Source: Mycolicibacterium arenosum (GTDB taxonomy: Bacteria > Actinomycetota > Actinomycetes > Mycobacteriales > Mycobacteriaceae). Taken from it: a stretch of 64,000 bases of DNA. Position 1 is the stretch's first letter; each line of letters opens with the position of its first letter. Position numbers and translations under genes: made by a program. The stretch covers positions 682,001 to 746,000 of the forward strand of contig NZ_JANDBD010000001.1 of NCBI RefSeq assembly GCF_024320865.1, in the 5' to 3' direction. The notes under the pieces are model-generated. The model was not told the DNA's origin and searched no databases. It was given only the letters and a program-made list of their open reading frames with translations. Shown piece by piece: positions 1 to 8,622 of this stretch.

Positions 1-10
1 CCGTTGTCAT
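1..10 (-). CDS. mftC: mftC, first codons only (radical SAM mycofactocin maturase)
   Basis: Only the ATG and two further codons lie inside the window; the gene runs leftward off the edge. The ATG overlaps the TGA stop of mftB in an ATGA arrangement, which is the usual translational coupling in this cluster. The identity rests on gene order only (mftA, mftB, mftC is the family order), because there is too little sequence to judge the protein itself. Confidence 0.6.
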
Positions 11-291
11 GCATCACCTTCAGGGACGAGAATATTGGAGTCGATGAGCACACCAAGGGCGTGTAAGTACGGCGCTTCCTGAGTGGCATCTATTGCAGCT
101 GCCCGGCAGGCGGACCGAAGGTCGGGATACTCACCCAGAGATTGGACGATTGCGACGATGGTGCGGTTCTTGAGGAACGACAGCTTTCGTGTCCCGAAGT
201 GGTAGAGCAGCGCTCCAAACGGTTCGGGTCGAACGGCGACCTGCGGATGTAGCCGCCAGGCTCCGACGAGATCCTGTGCGGGCGACGTCAC
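7..291 (-). CDS. mftB: Mycofactocin biosynthesis chaperone MftB
   Basis: A 94-residue peptide-binding chaperone (RRE fold) that presents the MftA precursor peptide to the radical SAM enzyme MftC. The string WRLHPQVAVRPEPFGALLYH followed by FGTRKLSFLKNRT is the family signature as I know it. I chose the GTG at 291, two bases after the mftA stop. An ATG at 309 is in frame but lies inside mftA and would add six residues not expected in the family. The stop overlaps the mftC start. The gene is part of an mftABC run transcribed leftward. Length and motifs match intact family members, and I see no damage. Confidence 0.93.
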   Translation of the reverse strand: MTSPAQDLVGAWRLHPQVAVRPEPFGALLYHFGTRKLSFLKNRTIVAIVQSLGEYPDLRSACRAAAIDATQEAPYLHALGVLIDSNILVPEGDA

Positions 292-293
292 TG

Positions 294-383
294 TCAGTAG
301 ACCCCGCACATCCCGTCGATCGACACCGCCTCGACAAGGGTCTCGGTAACCAGCTCGGTCTCGGGCTGCGCGTCGTCGTCCAT
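294..383 (-). CDS. mftA: Mycofactocin precursor peptide MftA
   Basis: A 29-codon gene, too short for ordinary ORF calling. It encodes an acidic leader followed by the invariant C-terminal core IDGMCGVY. In characterised systems MftC oxidatively decarboxylates and crosslinks the terminal Val-Tyr, which is then released and glycosylated to give mycofactocin, a redox cofactor for nicotinoprotein dehydrogenases. A good ribosome binding site (AGGGAG) lies about 7 bases before the ATG. The stop is TGA, and mftB starts two bases later at a GTG. The terminal Val and Tyr are both intact. The MftR repressor gene that often accompanies mftA is not seen upstream in this window. Confidence 0.95.
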   Translation of the reverse strand: MDDDAQPETELVTETLVEAVSIDGMCGVY

Positions 384-564
384 CTGAAACTCCCTGGTGT
401 GATGAAGGTCTCCACTGTGGTCGTCAAAGCGACACTATGGCAGCGGGTGGTGAAACGGAAGAGCGATTCGAAATTGAGTTCAAAAATGCCCGGAGGGCCT
501 CACGTCTACTCGACGGTCCGACCGGGCGACCACGTCCGGTTGCCTAGGGAGTCGCTGGAATGGC

Positions 565-1578
565 TCAGCGCCGCGCTAGTCGAAACTCCCTGGGGGAGAG
601 GCCGGTCCATCGTTTGAAGGCGTGCGAAAAGTTGGTCGGATCACCGTATCCGAGCTCCGTGGCTATTTGACTCGCCGACATCGATCGAGTGAGTAGTAGC
701 AACACGGCACTCTCACGCAGACATGACTCGCGCAACTCGCGAAATGTGGTCCCCTCTTCGGCGAGGCGCCGCTTGAGCGTGCTCGTCGACACGGAGAGCT
801 CGTCGGCGACCGACTGGCTACTGCGCTGCCTCGGATTCTTCTCCAGAAGCTGTCTCACCTTGGCGGAATACGATGTGCCCCCGCTGCGCTGGTCGAGACT
901 CCGGGTGAGGTCGACGATGGCGAGACGGTAGGCGACGGGATCCGAGAACCGGCACACCTCGCCGAGGGTCTCCGCGGGAATACGGAGGTAGGACATTGGA
1001 GCGTCGAACAATAGACGTCCGGCTAGCGACAGGTTGTCCTCGTGCTCGGCCATGACGACGGGTGCTGGCCAACCGATGTGAAGCGTGATGGTTCGCGCGT
1101 CGTCGACGAGCATGTCCAGCAGCCGCAACAACACCGACCCGCAGTAGGTGACGGCCAGGGCGTCTAGAGCCGGATCGCTCGTGTGGCCGGTGAGCCCAAC
1201 GGTGAGGCCTCGGTCACTTTGGCGAAAGTGTGGACTAACGGCGGTGGTAATCAATGGTAGAAAATCGAGCAGTTTCATGATTTCGGCCACCGATCCTGCG
1301 CTGACCAGTGGAAAGCTCAACGGGCCGAAGGACGTCAACTGCGCCTGGCCGGCGAACGCGAATCCGAGCAGAGTTGCCTGGTTTACGTCGAGACCGGGGT
1401 AGACCTCTTGAAACCACCGCAGCGGAGCCTGAAGGCCATGCTTAACCAGCGTCGAGTCGTCTACCTCTTCACGCGCCATGATGCGGCGGAGGCGCCCTAC
1501 GGCTGGTAGGTCTAGGGCCTTGCTCTCGAGCAGTTGAACGAACGCCAGTGGAGGTACGCCCACATCATCGACCCTCAA
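565..1578 (-). CDS. AraC family transcriptional regulator (arabinose-binding-domain/OruR type)
   Basis: A 337-residue regulator. Roughly residues 20-210 resemble the Arabinose_bd ligand domain, and residues 240-335 form the two-helix-turn-helix AraC DNA-binding domain (SVADELSVSTSTLKRRL, then ASQIATELGYGDPTNFSHAF). The start is a TTG with an AGGGAGG ribosome binding site 8 bases upstream; no better in-frame start is visible. The gene is divergent from the ferredoxin-CYP153-reductase operon, and the 124-bp gap between them contains an inverted repeat. AraC-type regulators next to CYP153 operons are known in alkane-degrading actinobacteria, so I infer it activates that operon in response to an alkane or fatty acid. 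It could alternatively regulate the mft genes downstream of it. Confidence 0.88.
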   Translation of the reverse strand: MRVDDVGVPPLAFVQLLESKALDLPAVGRLRRIMAREEVDDSTLVKHGLQAPLRWFQEVYPGLDVNQATLLGFAFAGQAQLTSFGPLSFPLVSAGSVAEIMKLLDFLPLITTAVSPHFRQSDRGLTVGLTGHTSDPALDALAVTYCGSVLLRLLDMLVDDARTITLHIGWPAPVVMAEHEDNLSLAGRLLFDAPMSYLRIPAETLGEVCRFSDPVAYRLAIVDLTRSLDQRSGGTSYSAKVRQLLEKNPRQRSSQSVADELSVSTSTLKRRLAEEGTTFRELRESCLRESAVLLLLTRSMSASQIATELGYGDPTNFSHAFKRWTGLSPREFRLARR

Positions 1579-1649
1579 TGCCGCGGCCTCCCTGAGCCAA
1601 ATTCACAAGCTTATGACTCCACCGAGCATAGCCCCGACGCGCATTCCCG

Positions 1650-1666
1650 GTCACAGTTGTAGTGAC
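1650..1666. promoter_or_regulatory. Inverted repeat in the AraC / CYP153 divergent promoter
   Basis: GTCAC and GTGAC arms of 5 bp are separated by 7 bases, about 36 bp before the ferredoxin start and 72 bp from the AraC gene start. Its position suggests a regulator site, but the arms are short and chance is possible. Confidence 0.35.
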
Positions 1667-1702
1667 GTGGAACACTCGCGGACAACGTATCAGGAGTTAA
1701 CT

Positions 1703-2023
1703 ATGGCAGTCGTCACGTTCGTCTCCCACGACGGAGACAAGCACGAGGCACCTCTCGAGGAGGGCCAGTCACTGATGCAGGTCGCCACCAACAATGCAAT
1801 ACCCGGCATCGATGGCGACTGCGGCGGCGAGGCCGCGTGTGGCACCTGCCACGTCGTCGTCGATCCGCAGTGGTCCGAGCAGGTGGGTCTATCCGGCCCA
1901 GCCGAAGAGGAAATGCTAGCGATGAACCCCGAGCGTCAGCCGACCTCCCGGTTGTCCTGCCAGATGCCGGTTTCCGAGGAGTGGGACGGCTTGATCGTCC
2001 AGACGCCTGAATTCCAGATGTGA
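1703..2023 (+). CDS. 2Fe-2S ferredoxin (adrenodoxin/putidaredoxin type), electron donor to the P450
   Basis: A 106-residue soluble ferredoxin. The cluster ligands are Cys40, Cys46, Cys49 and Cys86, in the C-x5-C-x2-C spacing of the vertebrate and bacterial P450-partner ferredoxins (DCGGEAACGTCH, then SCQMP). The ATG at 1703 follows a CAGGAG ribosome binding site; an in-frame upstream ATG at 1613 would add 30 residues with no family counterpart. It is the first gene of an operon with the CYP153-type P450 (21-bp gap) and the ferredoxin reductase. Together these give the complete class I electron chain: NADH to reductase to ferredoxin to P450. Confidence 0.93.
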   Translation: MAVVTFVSHDGDKHEAPLEEGQSLMQVATNNAIPGIDGDCGGEAACGTCHVVVDPQWSEQVGLSGPAEEEMLAMNPERQPTSRLSCQMPVSEEWDGLIVQTPEFQM

Positions 2024-2044
2024 TCAGAAAGTGAAGGTGAACCG

Positions 2045-3436
2045 ATGAGTATCTCAAAAGCAATCACCGACAAGGTTCAGTCGACCGTCCCGATCGACCG
2101 GCAAATTCAAGGCGCTCACCTGTACGACAAGGCGAGGCGTTGGGTGACCCGGACCAACGGGAAGAAGATCTTCACCGAGGCTCCCATCCCGCCGGTGGAG
2201 GATGTCGATCTGCTCGACATCGACATGAGCAATCCGTTCCTCTACCGCCAGGGACTTTGGCAGTCGTATTTCGAGCGTTTGCGCAACGAAGCCCCGATTC
2301 ACTTCCAGCCCACCAGCCCATTTGGTCCATTCTGGTCCGTCACCCGGCATGCCGACATCGTGGCGGTCGACAAGAACCACGAACTGTTCTCCGCGGAGCC
2401 GTTCATCATCATCGGGAGGCCGCCTCGCTTCATGGATCTGGCGATGTTCATCGCGATGGATCCGCCGGAACACGATAGGCAGCGGGCGGCCGTCCAAGGG
2501 GTGGTCGCGCCGAAGAACCTGCGAGAGATGGAGGGACTGATCCGCTCGCGCGTTCAAGAAGTGCTGGATGGCCTGCCAGTGAATCAGCCGTTCGACTGGG
2601 TGCACACCGTCTCGGTCGAATTGACCGCTCGGATGCTTGCGACGCTGTTGGACTTCCCCTACGAGCAGCGCCGAAAGCTCGTCTACTGGTCAGATCTCGC
2701 AACATCGATGGAGCAGGCCAACGGCGGGCCCTCGGATAATGACGAGGTGTTCGAGGGCATGCGCGACATGGCGCAGGGCCTGAGTGCGCTATGGCACGAC
2801 AAGGCCGCTCGAACGGCGGCCGGGGAGGAACCCGGCTTCGACTTGATCACCATGTTGCAGAGCAACGACAGCACGAAGGATCTGCTCAGCCGCCGGCCGT
2901 TGGAGTTCCTCGGCAACCTGGTGTTGCTGATCGTCGGAGGTAACGACACGACACGGAACTCGATGAGCGGTGGCGTTCTCGCTCTGAACCAGTTCCCCGA
3001 CCAGTTCGAGAAGTTGAAGGCGAATCCCGACCTGATTCCCAACATGGTCTCGGAGGTCATCCGCTGGCAAACCCCGCTGGCATACATGCGTCGGATCGCC
3101 AAGGCCGACACCGTGTTGAACGGGCAGTTCATCCGCAAGGGCGACAAGCTGGTGATGTGGTACGCCTCGGGCAACCGTGACGAACGCATCTTCGATCGGC
3201 CGGATGATCTGATCATCGACCGGGCCAACGCTCGCAACCACATCTCCTTCGGCTTCGGTGTGCACCGATGCATGGGCAACCGCTTGGCCGAGTTGCAATT
3301 GCGGATTCTGTGGGAGGAGTTGTTGACGCGCTTCGATGACATCCAGGTCGTCGGTGAGCCCGAGTACGTGCAGTCCAACTTCGTGAGGGGCATCAGCAAA
3401 ATGATGGTCCGCCTCACGCCGAAATCCGACACGTGA
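2045..3436 (+). CDS. Cytochrome P450, CYP153 family alkane/fatty acid terminal hydroxylase
   Basis: A 463-residue class I P450. The I-helix oxygen-binding motif is GGNDTTRNSM, the ExxR motif is SEVIRW, and the haem loop is FGFGVHRCMG with the thiolate near Cys409. Stretches such as MFIAMDPPEHD, FDWVHTVS, ATLLDFP, GNLVLLIVGGNDTTRNS and RWQTPLAYMRR match what I remember of CYP153A6 from Mycobacterium sp. HXN-1500, a soluble n-alkane terminal hydroxylase. The N-terminus is about 40 residues longer than that protein. It is flanked by its own ferredoxin and reductase. The expected reaction is omega-hydroxylation of medium-chain alkanes, or of related chains, to primary alcohols. The family is clear; the substrate is inferred. 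Confidence 0.92.
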   Translation: MSISKAITDKVQSTVPIDRQIQGAHLYDKARRWVTRTNGKKIFTEAPIPPVEDVDLLDIDMSNPFLYRQGLWQSYFERLRNEAPIHFQPTSPFGPFWSVTRHADIVAVDKNHELFSAEPFIIIGRPPRFMDLAMFIAMDPPEHDRQRAAVQGVVAPKNLREMEGLIRSRVQEVLDGLPVNQPFDWVHTVSVELTARMLATLLDFPYEQRRKLVYWSDLATSMEQANGGPSDNDEVFEGMRDMAQGLSALWHDKAARTAAGEEPGFDLITMLQSNDSTKDLLSRRPLEFLGNLVLLIVGGNDTTRNSMSGGVLALNQFPDQFEKLKANPDLIPNMVSEVIRWQTPLAYMRRIAKADTVLNGQFIRKGDKLVMWYASGNRDERIFDRPDDLIIDRANARNHISFGFGVHRCMGNRLAELQLRILWEELLTRFDDIQVVGEPEYVQSNFVRGISKMMVRLTPKSDT

Positions 3437-4641
3437 CGCCGGAGCGGGCGGTCATCGTCGGGGCCAGCCATGCCGGGGCTCAACTCGTGGCGAGCCTGCG
3501 ACAGGAGGGGTGGACCGGCGAAATCGTTCTCATCGGCAACGAGTCGGCCCTGCCCTACCAACGCCCTCCGCTGTCGAAGGCTTACTTGGCGGACAAGTGC
3601 GCACCCGGTGATCTCGCCATCCGCAAGGCCGACTTCTACGCGAAACAGAGCATCGAACTGGTCGATGCGACGGTGGAAGCGATCGACCGCACGGCTGGTC
3701 GTGTCGCACTGAGTACTGGTGATTCACTTCGCTACGACAAGCTCGCGCTGTGTACCGGCGCCCGGCCTCGCCGGCTCTCAACCCCTGGGGCCGATCTGGA
3801 CGGGGTGTACTACTTGCGGACCGCCGCAGACGTCGAGCTGATTCGAGAGGCCACCAGTCCTGGGCGCCGGGCCGTAATCGTCGGCGGCGGCTACATCGGT
3901 CTCGAGACTGCGGCTTCACTGCGTGCCCTGGGTCTGGAGGTCACCGTGCTCGAGGCGGCGGAGCGGGTTCTCGAACGGGTCACCGCCCCGGACGTATCGG
4001 CGTTCTTCGACCGGATCCACCGGGAGGAGAATGTCGATATCCGGACGGGTGCGCTGGTCGAGGGGTTGTCTGGCGACGGCAGCGTGCGCGAAGTAATCCT
4101 CGCCGGTGGGGAGACGATTCAAGCGGACCTCGTCATCGTCGGCATCGGCGTGGAGCCGAACGTCGAACTCGCTGCTGCCGCCGGTCTCGCTGTCGACAAC
4201 GGTGTCGTGATCGACGACCAGACTCGGACCACCGACCCGGACATCGTTGCAGCAGGCGACTGCGCGAGCCACGACATGGCCCGTTACGGCCGTCGTATTC
4301 GCCTGGAGTCGGTAGCGAGTGCTGGCGAGCAGGCCAAGGTCGGCGCCGCCACCATGTGCGGGAAGTCGAAGAAGATTGCGGCTCTCCCCTGGTTCTGGTC
4401 GGATCAGTACGACCTCAAACTGCAGATCGCAGGCCTCAACACCGGATACGACGAAGTCGTGCTTAGCGGCGATCCGGCCAGGGATCGCGATTTCACGTGC
4501 TTCTATCTCCGTGCCGGCGAGCTCGTTGCCGCTGACTGTGTCAACCGCCCCCGTGACTTCGTGTTCAGCAAGCGCGCGATCACGCAGCAGATCCCCGTCG
4601 ACCGCGCCGAGCTCTTGCTTGCGGGCTCTGCAAAAGAATGA
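3433..4641 (+). CDS. NAD(P)H:ferredoxin reductase (FAD-dependent, putidaredoxin reductase type)
   Basis: A 402-residue flavoprotein with an N-terminal FAD dinucleotide fold (VIVGASHAGAQL), the PYQRPPLSK stretch typical of this family, and a second Rossmann motif for NAD(P)H (AVIVGGGYIGLE, about residue 150). DIVAAGDCA is the FAD-binding motif near residue 275. The GTG start overlaps the P450 stop by 4 bp (GTGA), so the two are translationally coupled. It passes electrons to the ferredoxin two genes upstream. Length and motifs are complete. Confidence 0.94.
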   Translation: MTPERAVIVGASHAGAQLVASLRQEGWTGEIVLIGNESALPYQRPPLSKAYLADKCAPGDLAIRKADFYAKQSIELVDATVEAIDRTAGRVALSTGDSLRYDKLALCTGARPRRLSTPGADLDGVYYLRTAADVELIREATSPGRRAVIVGGGYIGLETAASLRALGLEVTVLEAAERVLERVTAPDVSAFFDRIHREENVDIRTGALVEGLSGDGSVREVILAGGETIQADLVIVGIGVEPNVELAAAAGLAVDNGVVIDDQTRTTDPDIVAAGDCASHDMARYGRRIRLESVASAGEQAKVGAATMCGKSKKIAALPWFWSDQYDLKLQIAGLNTGYDEVVLSGDPARDRDFTCFYLRAGELVAADCVNRPRDFVFSKRAITQQIPVDRAELLLAGSAKE

Positions 4642-5334
4642 CGGTGCCGTCAGCCAGCCCGGTGTAGCGGAATATCACGTTCGCTGCCAAGGCGGCAACG
4701 CGGGCGAGCAGGTCGAGCAGGTCGAGCAGGAATGGATCTTGTTGGCTGTAAAACGTTTTTGCAATCGAATGGTGGGCCAGTGTTGGAATCAAGAGTCGTC
4801 GCCGCTCGGGAAACCGGACTCGTGAAGCGGCACCTCGAGGTGGGAGGCGGTGCATTTGCGCCTTCTGTTGCCAGCCTGCGCCTTCCCGTCTCAGCCATCG
4901 GGACAGCGTCCTCGGGCGGCAGTGATGATGCCGCTTCTGCGTCAGCGGTGGCCAGGCGGGCCGTACACGGGAGCGATCGTGGAACGGCGTTCCTGGTGAG
5001 CGTAATCATTCGCCATGTCTCGGCCGCAGTGAGCGAACGGCGCAAGGTTTGGTTCGTCGACGACGAGGATGGCGAAGACCCCTTCGGTGTTGGCATCGCC
5101 CGGAATGGGTCGCCGAGCGATCACCCGTTGCTTGCTATTCCCACGCGTCCTGGGGTTCGGCGACGACCCGAGTCGCACTGGCCACGGCTAATGGTGTCGA
5201 GCCCTCGGTTGCAGAGGCGAGCATCGAGAAAATGGAAAGTGACTGCCCATTCACACACTGCTATGGTGAACGTCACAACCAGAGCCTGATCAGCCGTTTG
5301 GAATTTCTTGGTGGCTACTACGAGGTGGAGGTCG
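4642..5334. other. Gene-poor 690-bp stretch with a short tandem 9-mer
   Basis: I find no convincing gene here. Open frames exist on both strands but show no family resemblance. At 4706-4730 a 9-bp unit (gagcaggtc) is repeated about 2.8 times. The stretch may hold the terminator of the P450 operon and the promoter of the SCP2-acyl-CoA ligase-dehydrogenase operon, or may be the residue of a decayed gene. Confidence 0.5.
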
Positions 5335-5748
5335 ATGATGGCGGTTTTCAAGGACGACAACGAGGTTTACGCCTTCATGGGTGGGATCTTTCGGCTGGGC
5401 TTAGAGAAGGAGGGGTTGGGCGACAAGCTGGCGGGTTCTGGCGTGGTGTTGCGGGTGCATTACACCGACCCGGATGCGGTGGTCACGGTGGACATGCCCA
5501 ACCGAGTGGTGGAGACGGGGGCCGATAGCGCTGCCGTGCCCAACGTGGAGCTGTTCATGTCGGCCGACACCGGGAACAAATTCTGGTTGGGGAAGGTGAA
5601 CCTGACGTTGGCGATGGCGAAGGGGACGGTGCGGGCGAAGGGGCCGGTGCCGAAGTTGATCAAATTGATTCCCCAGGCGAAGAATCTATTTCCCGAGTAC
5701 CGGTCGATGCTGCAGACTCAGGATCGGCAGGACCTCATCGATGCGTGA
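5335..5748 (+). CDS. SCP2 sterol-binding domain protein
   Basis: A small protein (136-137 residues) made of one SCP2-like lipid-binding fold. The central DADTGNKFWLGK-like segment (here SADTGNKFWLGKVN) and the C-terminal GPVPKLIKLIPQAK helix fit that family. Two adjacent ATGs (5335, 5338) follow a GTGGAGG ribosome binding site; the second has the better spacing. It lies 36 bp ahead of the acyl-CoA ligase and probably belongs to the same operon. SCP2 folds bind fatty acyl chains or acyl-CoA, so a role as lipid carrier for the alkane-derived chains is plausible, but this is inferred from context only. Confidence 0.82.
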   Translation: MMAVFKDDNEVYAFMGGIFRLGLEKEGLGDKLAGSGVVLRVHYTDPDAVVTVDMPNRVVETGADSAAVPNVELFMSADTGNKFWLGKVNLTLAMAKGTVRAKGPVPKLIKLIPQAKNLFPEYRSMLQTQDRQDLIDA

Positions 5749-5784
5749 CCGTCGCCTGAGCATCGGTCCTCGGATGGGGGTGCG

Positions 5785-7413
5785 ATGAAGAGCACAATGC
5801 AGGACGTCGCATTGACGGTCGCTGGGATCGTGTCTCACGCTGCGGCGATTCACGGTGATCGTGAGGTGCTGACCGCGCGAGGGCCCGGTCAGATCTCTCG
5901 CGTGTCATATCGCGAGGCGGGGGAACGGGCGGCGCGATTGGCGAATGCGTTGCGAGAGATCGGTGTTCGAGGCGACGAGCGAGTCGCGACGTTGCAGTGG
6001 AGCAATCAGGAGCATCTGGATTGCTATGCGGCGGTGCCGTCCATGGGCGCGGTATTGCACACGTTGAATTTGAGATTGCCGCCTGAGCAACTGACGTGGA
6101 TCGCCAACCATGCGGTTGATCGGGTGATCGTCGCCGATGACACGGTGCTTCCGTTGTTGGCGGCGGCATTGCCGTCGATGACGTCTGTGCGCACGGTGTT
6201 GGTGACTGGGTCGGGGGACCTTGCTGCGGTCGAGGGGTGCGGCAAGGACGTTCTTCGGTACGACGAGGTGGTGGCGGGCCAGTCGAGCACGTTCGAGTGG
6301 CCGAGCGTCGAGGAGACGTCGGCTGCGGCCATGTGCTACACCAGCGGTACCACTGGACACCCGAAAGGCGTTGTCTACAGCCATCGTTCGACATGGTTGC
6401 ACTCTCAGGCGGCGTGCACGGCGAATGCGTTGGGCATCGGCCATGACGACACGGTGTTGGCGATCGTGCCGATGTTCCATGCCAATGCGTGGGGGTTGCC
6501 CTACGCGGCGATGATGGCAGGTGCGGAGCTTCTCTTGCCGGACCGTTTTCTACAGGCTGCGCCGCTGGTGGAGATGATCGAGGCCGCACGGCCGACGATG
6601 GCTGGGGCGGTACCGACGATTTGGACCGACGTTCTGCATTATCTGCGTGACAATCCTGGTCACGACATCAGTTCCTTGAAGATGGTGGCATGTGGTGGTT
6701 CAGCGGTGCCGCGATCGTTGATGACTGCCTACGACGAGTTGGGTGTCCGGATCGTACAGGCGTGGGGGATGACGGAGACCTCCCCGCTGGCCGCGGTCGC
6801 TCTGCCGCGGAGTTCGGATTCCCCGGAGAGGGCGCTTCATCTGCGGGGAACTCAGGGCAGGGTGGTGGCGGGCGTGCAGACCCGCATCGTCGATGATGCC
6901 GGTGTCGAACAGCCCTGGGATGGGAATTCGGTGGGGGAGATTCAGATTCGGGGGCCGTGGATCACGGGGTCTTATTACGAGCACGACGGCCCGGCGGTGT
7001 CGCCGGACGGGTGGTTGCTTACCGGGGACGTCGGGGCGATCAGCGCCGAAGGTTTCATTACCTTGACCGATCGCTCCAAGGATGTGATCAAGTCCGGTGG
7101 GGAGTGGATTTCCTCAGTGGAGTTGGAGAACGAGTTGGCCGCTCACGATGCGGTACGCCTCGCCTCGGTGATCGGGGTGCCCGACGACAAGTGGCAGGAA
7201 CGGCCGTTGGCGGTGGTGGTCCTGCATGCCGATTGCACCGTGACCGCAGCGGAGTTGTCGGAATTCCTGCGACCGCGGGTGGCTAAGTGGTGGTTGCCGG
7301 AACGGTGGGCGTTCGTCGCCGATATCCCGCTGACCTCCACGGGCAAATTCGACAAGAAGAGACTGCGACGCCAGCACGGCGACGGTGATCTCGCCGTCCA
7401 GATGCTGACGTGA
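5785..7413 (+). CDS. Medium/long-chain fatty acid-CoA ligase (acyl-CoA synthetase)
   Basis: A 542-residue ANL-superfamily enzyme. The AMP/phosphate loop is [12 protein letters not shown]; the A5-like motif is [10 protein letters not shown]; the hinge and A8 region is LTGDVG followed by [15 protein letters not shown]; and the C-terminal catalytic lysine motif is STGKFDKK. It activates a fatty acid to acyl-AMP and then acyl-CoA. The order (SCP2 protein, this ligase, alcohol dehydrogenase) in one orientation next to a CYP153 system suggests that it activates the acid made from the alkane. Close relatives are called AlkK-like medium-chain ligases, but chain length cannot be read from sequence. 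Confidence 0.9.
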   Translation: MKSTMQDVALTVAGIVSHAAAIHGDREVLTARGPGQISRVSYREAGERAARLANALREIGVRGDERVATLQWSNQEHLDCYAAVPSMGAVLHTLNLRLPPEQLTWIANHAVDRVIVADDTVLPLLAAALPSMTSVRTVLVTGSGDLAAVEGCGKDVLRYDEVVAGQSSTFEWPSVEETSAAAMCYTSGTTGHPKGVVYSHRSTWLHSQAACTANALGIGHDDTVLAIVPMFHANAWGLPYAAMMAGAELLLPDRFLQAAPLVEMIEAARPTMAGAVPTIWTDVLHYLRDNPGHDISSLKMVACGGSAVPRSLMTAYDELGVRIVQAWGMTETSPLAAVALPRSSDSPERALHLRGTQGRVVAGVQTRIVDDAGVEQPWDGNSVGEIQIRGPWITGSYYEHDGPAVSPDGWLLTGDVGAISAEGFITLTDRSKDVIKSGGEWISSVELENELAAHDAVRLASVIGVPDDKWQERPLAVVVLHADCTVTAAELSEFLRPRVAKWWLPERWAFVADIPLTSTGKFDKKRLRRQHGDGDLAVQMLT

Positions 7414-7456
7414 ATCGGCAGACCATGACTATGACATCGACGTGGAGGAGACGTAC

Positions 7457-8563
7457 ATGAAGACACGCGCTGCGGTGCTGTGGGGTTTGGGTGAGAAGTG
7501 GGAGGTCGAGGAGGTCGAGTTGGATCCTCCCGGCCCCGATGAGGTGTTGGTCCGGTTGACCGCGAGTGGGTTGTGCCATTCCGATGAGCACCTTGTGACC
7601 GGTGACCTGCCATTTCCGCTGCCGGTCGTGGGTGGTCACGAAGGGGCGGGGACGATCGTCGAACTGGGTGCTGGTGTCGATGACCTCGCTGAGGGGGATT
7701 CGGTCATTCTTACGTTCCTGCCGTCCTGTGGGCAGTGTTCCTATTGCGCGCGGGGGATGGGAAATCTGTGCGACTTGGGCGCAGCGTTGATGATGGGACC
7801 GCAGATAGACGGGACCTACCGATTCCATGCCCGTGGCGAGGACATCGGTCAGATGTGCCTGTTGGGAACGTTCTCCGAGTACTCCGTGGTGCCGAAGGCA
7901 TCGGTGGTCAAGATCGATCAGGGCACGCCGTTGGATAAGGCGGCGTTGATCGGTTGCGGTGTGACTACGGGCTACGGCTCTGCGGTGCGCACCGGTGAGG
8001 TGCGGGCCGGGGACACCGTCGTCGTGGTCGGAGCCGGTGGTATCGGAATGAATGCAATTCAAGGCGCCCGTATCGCTGGCGCGTTGACCATCGTTGCGGT
8101 CGACCCGGTTGAGTTCAAGCGTGATAAGGCCGGCAGCTTCGGCGCTACGCATGCGGTCGCCACCATTGACGAGGCCTGGGCTTTGGTCAGTGACCTCACC
8201 CGTGGCAAGCTCGCCGACGTGTGCGTGTTGACCACTGACATCGCCGAGGCATCCTATATTGCCGAGGCGCTGTCGTTAGTGGGCAAGCGTGGCCGGGTGG
8301 TCGTGACCGCGATCGGCCATCCCGAGGAAACCTCGATGTCGGGCTCGCTGCTGGAACTGACGCTGTATGAGAAGCAGATCCGCGGTGCGCTCTATGGTTC
8401 GTCTAATGCCGCCCACGACGTCCCGCGGTTGGTCGAACTCTACAACTCTGGATCCCTCAAGCTCGATGAACTCATCACGCGGGAGTACACCCTAGATCAG
8501 ATCAACGAGGGTTACGACGATATGCGATCGGGCCGCAACATTCGGGGACTCATCCGGTACTGA
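7457..8563 (+). CDS. NDMA-dependent (mycofactocin-associated) zinc alcohol dehydrogenase
   Basis: A 368-residue medium-chain dehydrogenase. Catalytic zinc ligands lie in GLCHSDEH (Cys40) and GGHEGAG. The four-cysteine structural zinc loop is CGQCSYCARGMGNLC. The nucleotide fold is VVGAGGIGMNAIQGA. The overall pattern, including ALMMGPQIDGTYRFHARGED, fits the nicotinoprotein subfamily (TIGR03989-type), which holds NAD tightly and needs mycofactocin or an artificial acceptor for re-oxidation. I chose the ATG at 7457 because GGAGGA precedes it by 7 bases. The link to the mft genes 7 kb away and to CYP153 suggests oxidation of the alkane-derived primary alcohol. Confidence 0.92.
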   Translation: MKTRAAVLWGLGEKWEVEEVELDPPGPDEVLVRLTASGLCHSDEHLVTGDLPFPLPVVGGHEGAGTIVELGAGVDDLAEGDSVILTFLPSCGQCSYCARGMGNLCDLGAALMMGPQIDGTYRFHARGEDIGQMCLLGTFSEYSVVPKASVVKIDQGTPLDKAALIGCGVTTGYGSAVRTGEVRAGDTVVVVGAGGIGMNAIQGARIAGALTIVAVDPVEFKRDKAGSFGATHAVATIDEAWALVSDLTRGKLADVCVLTTDIAEASYIAEALSLVGKRGRVVVTAIGHPEETSMSGSLLELTLYEKQIRGALYGSSNAAHDVPRLVELYNSGSLKLDELITREYTLDQINEGYDDMRSGRNIRGLIRY

Positions 8564-8602
8564 GCCAGCACGAACACAAGCGAACCCCACGCGACGCAGC
8601 GG

Positions 8603-8622
8603 CAACGCGTCACCACGCGTTG
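8603..8622 (+). terminator. Hairpin downstream of the alcohol dehydrogenase; the rest of 8564-8972 has no gene
   Basis: Perfect 8-bp arms (caacgcgt / acgcgttg) flank a 4-base loop, 40 bp after the dehydrogenase stop. There is no T-run, as is common for mycobacterial terminators. The remaining 350 bp up to the next gene contain no frame I can support; the BtrH-domain gene promoter must lie there. Confidence 0.4.

Noticed and set aside
4706..4730. Tandem 9-mer as an origin or CRISPR-like repeat
   Set aside because: Fewer than three copies and no spacers. It is noted only as a short tandem repeat.
4650..5289. Open frames on both strands in the gap after the ferredoxin reductase
   Set aside because: They compete on opposite strands, lack ribosome binding sites and show no family resemblance.
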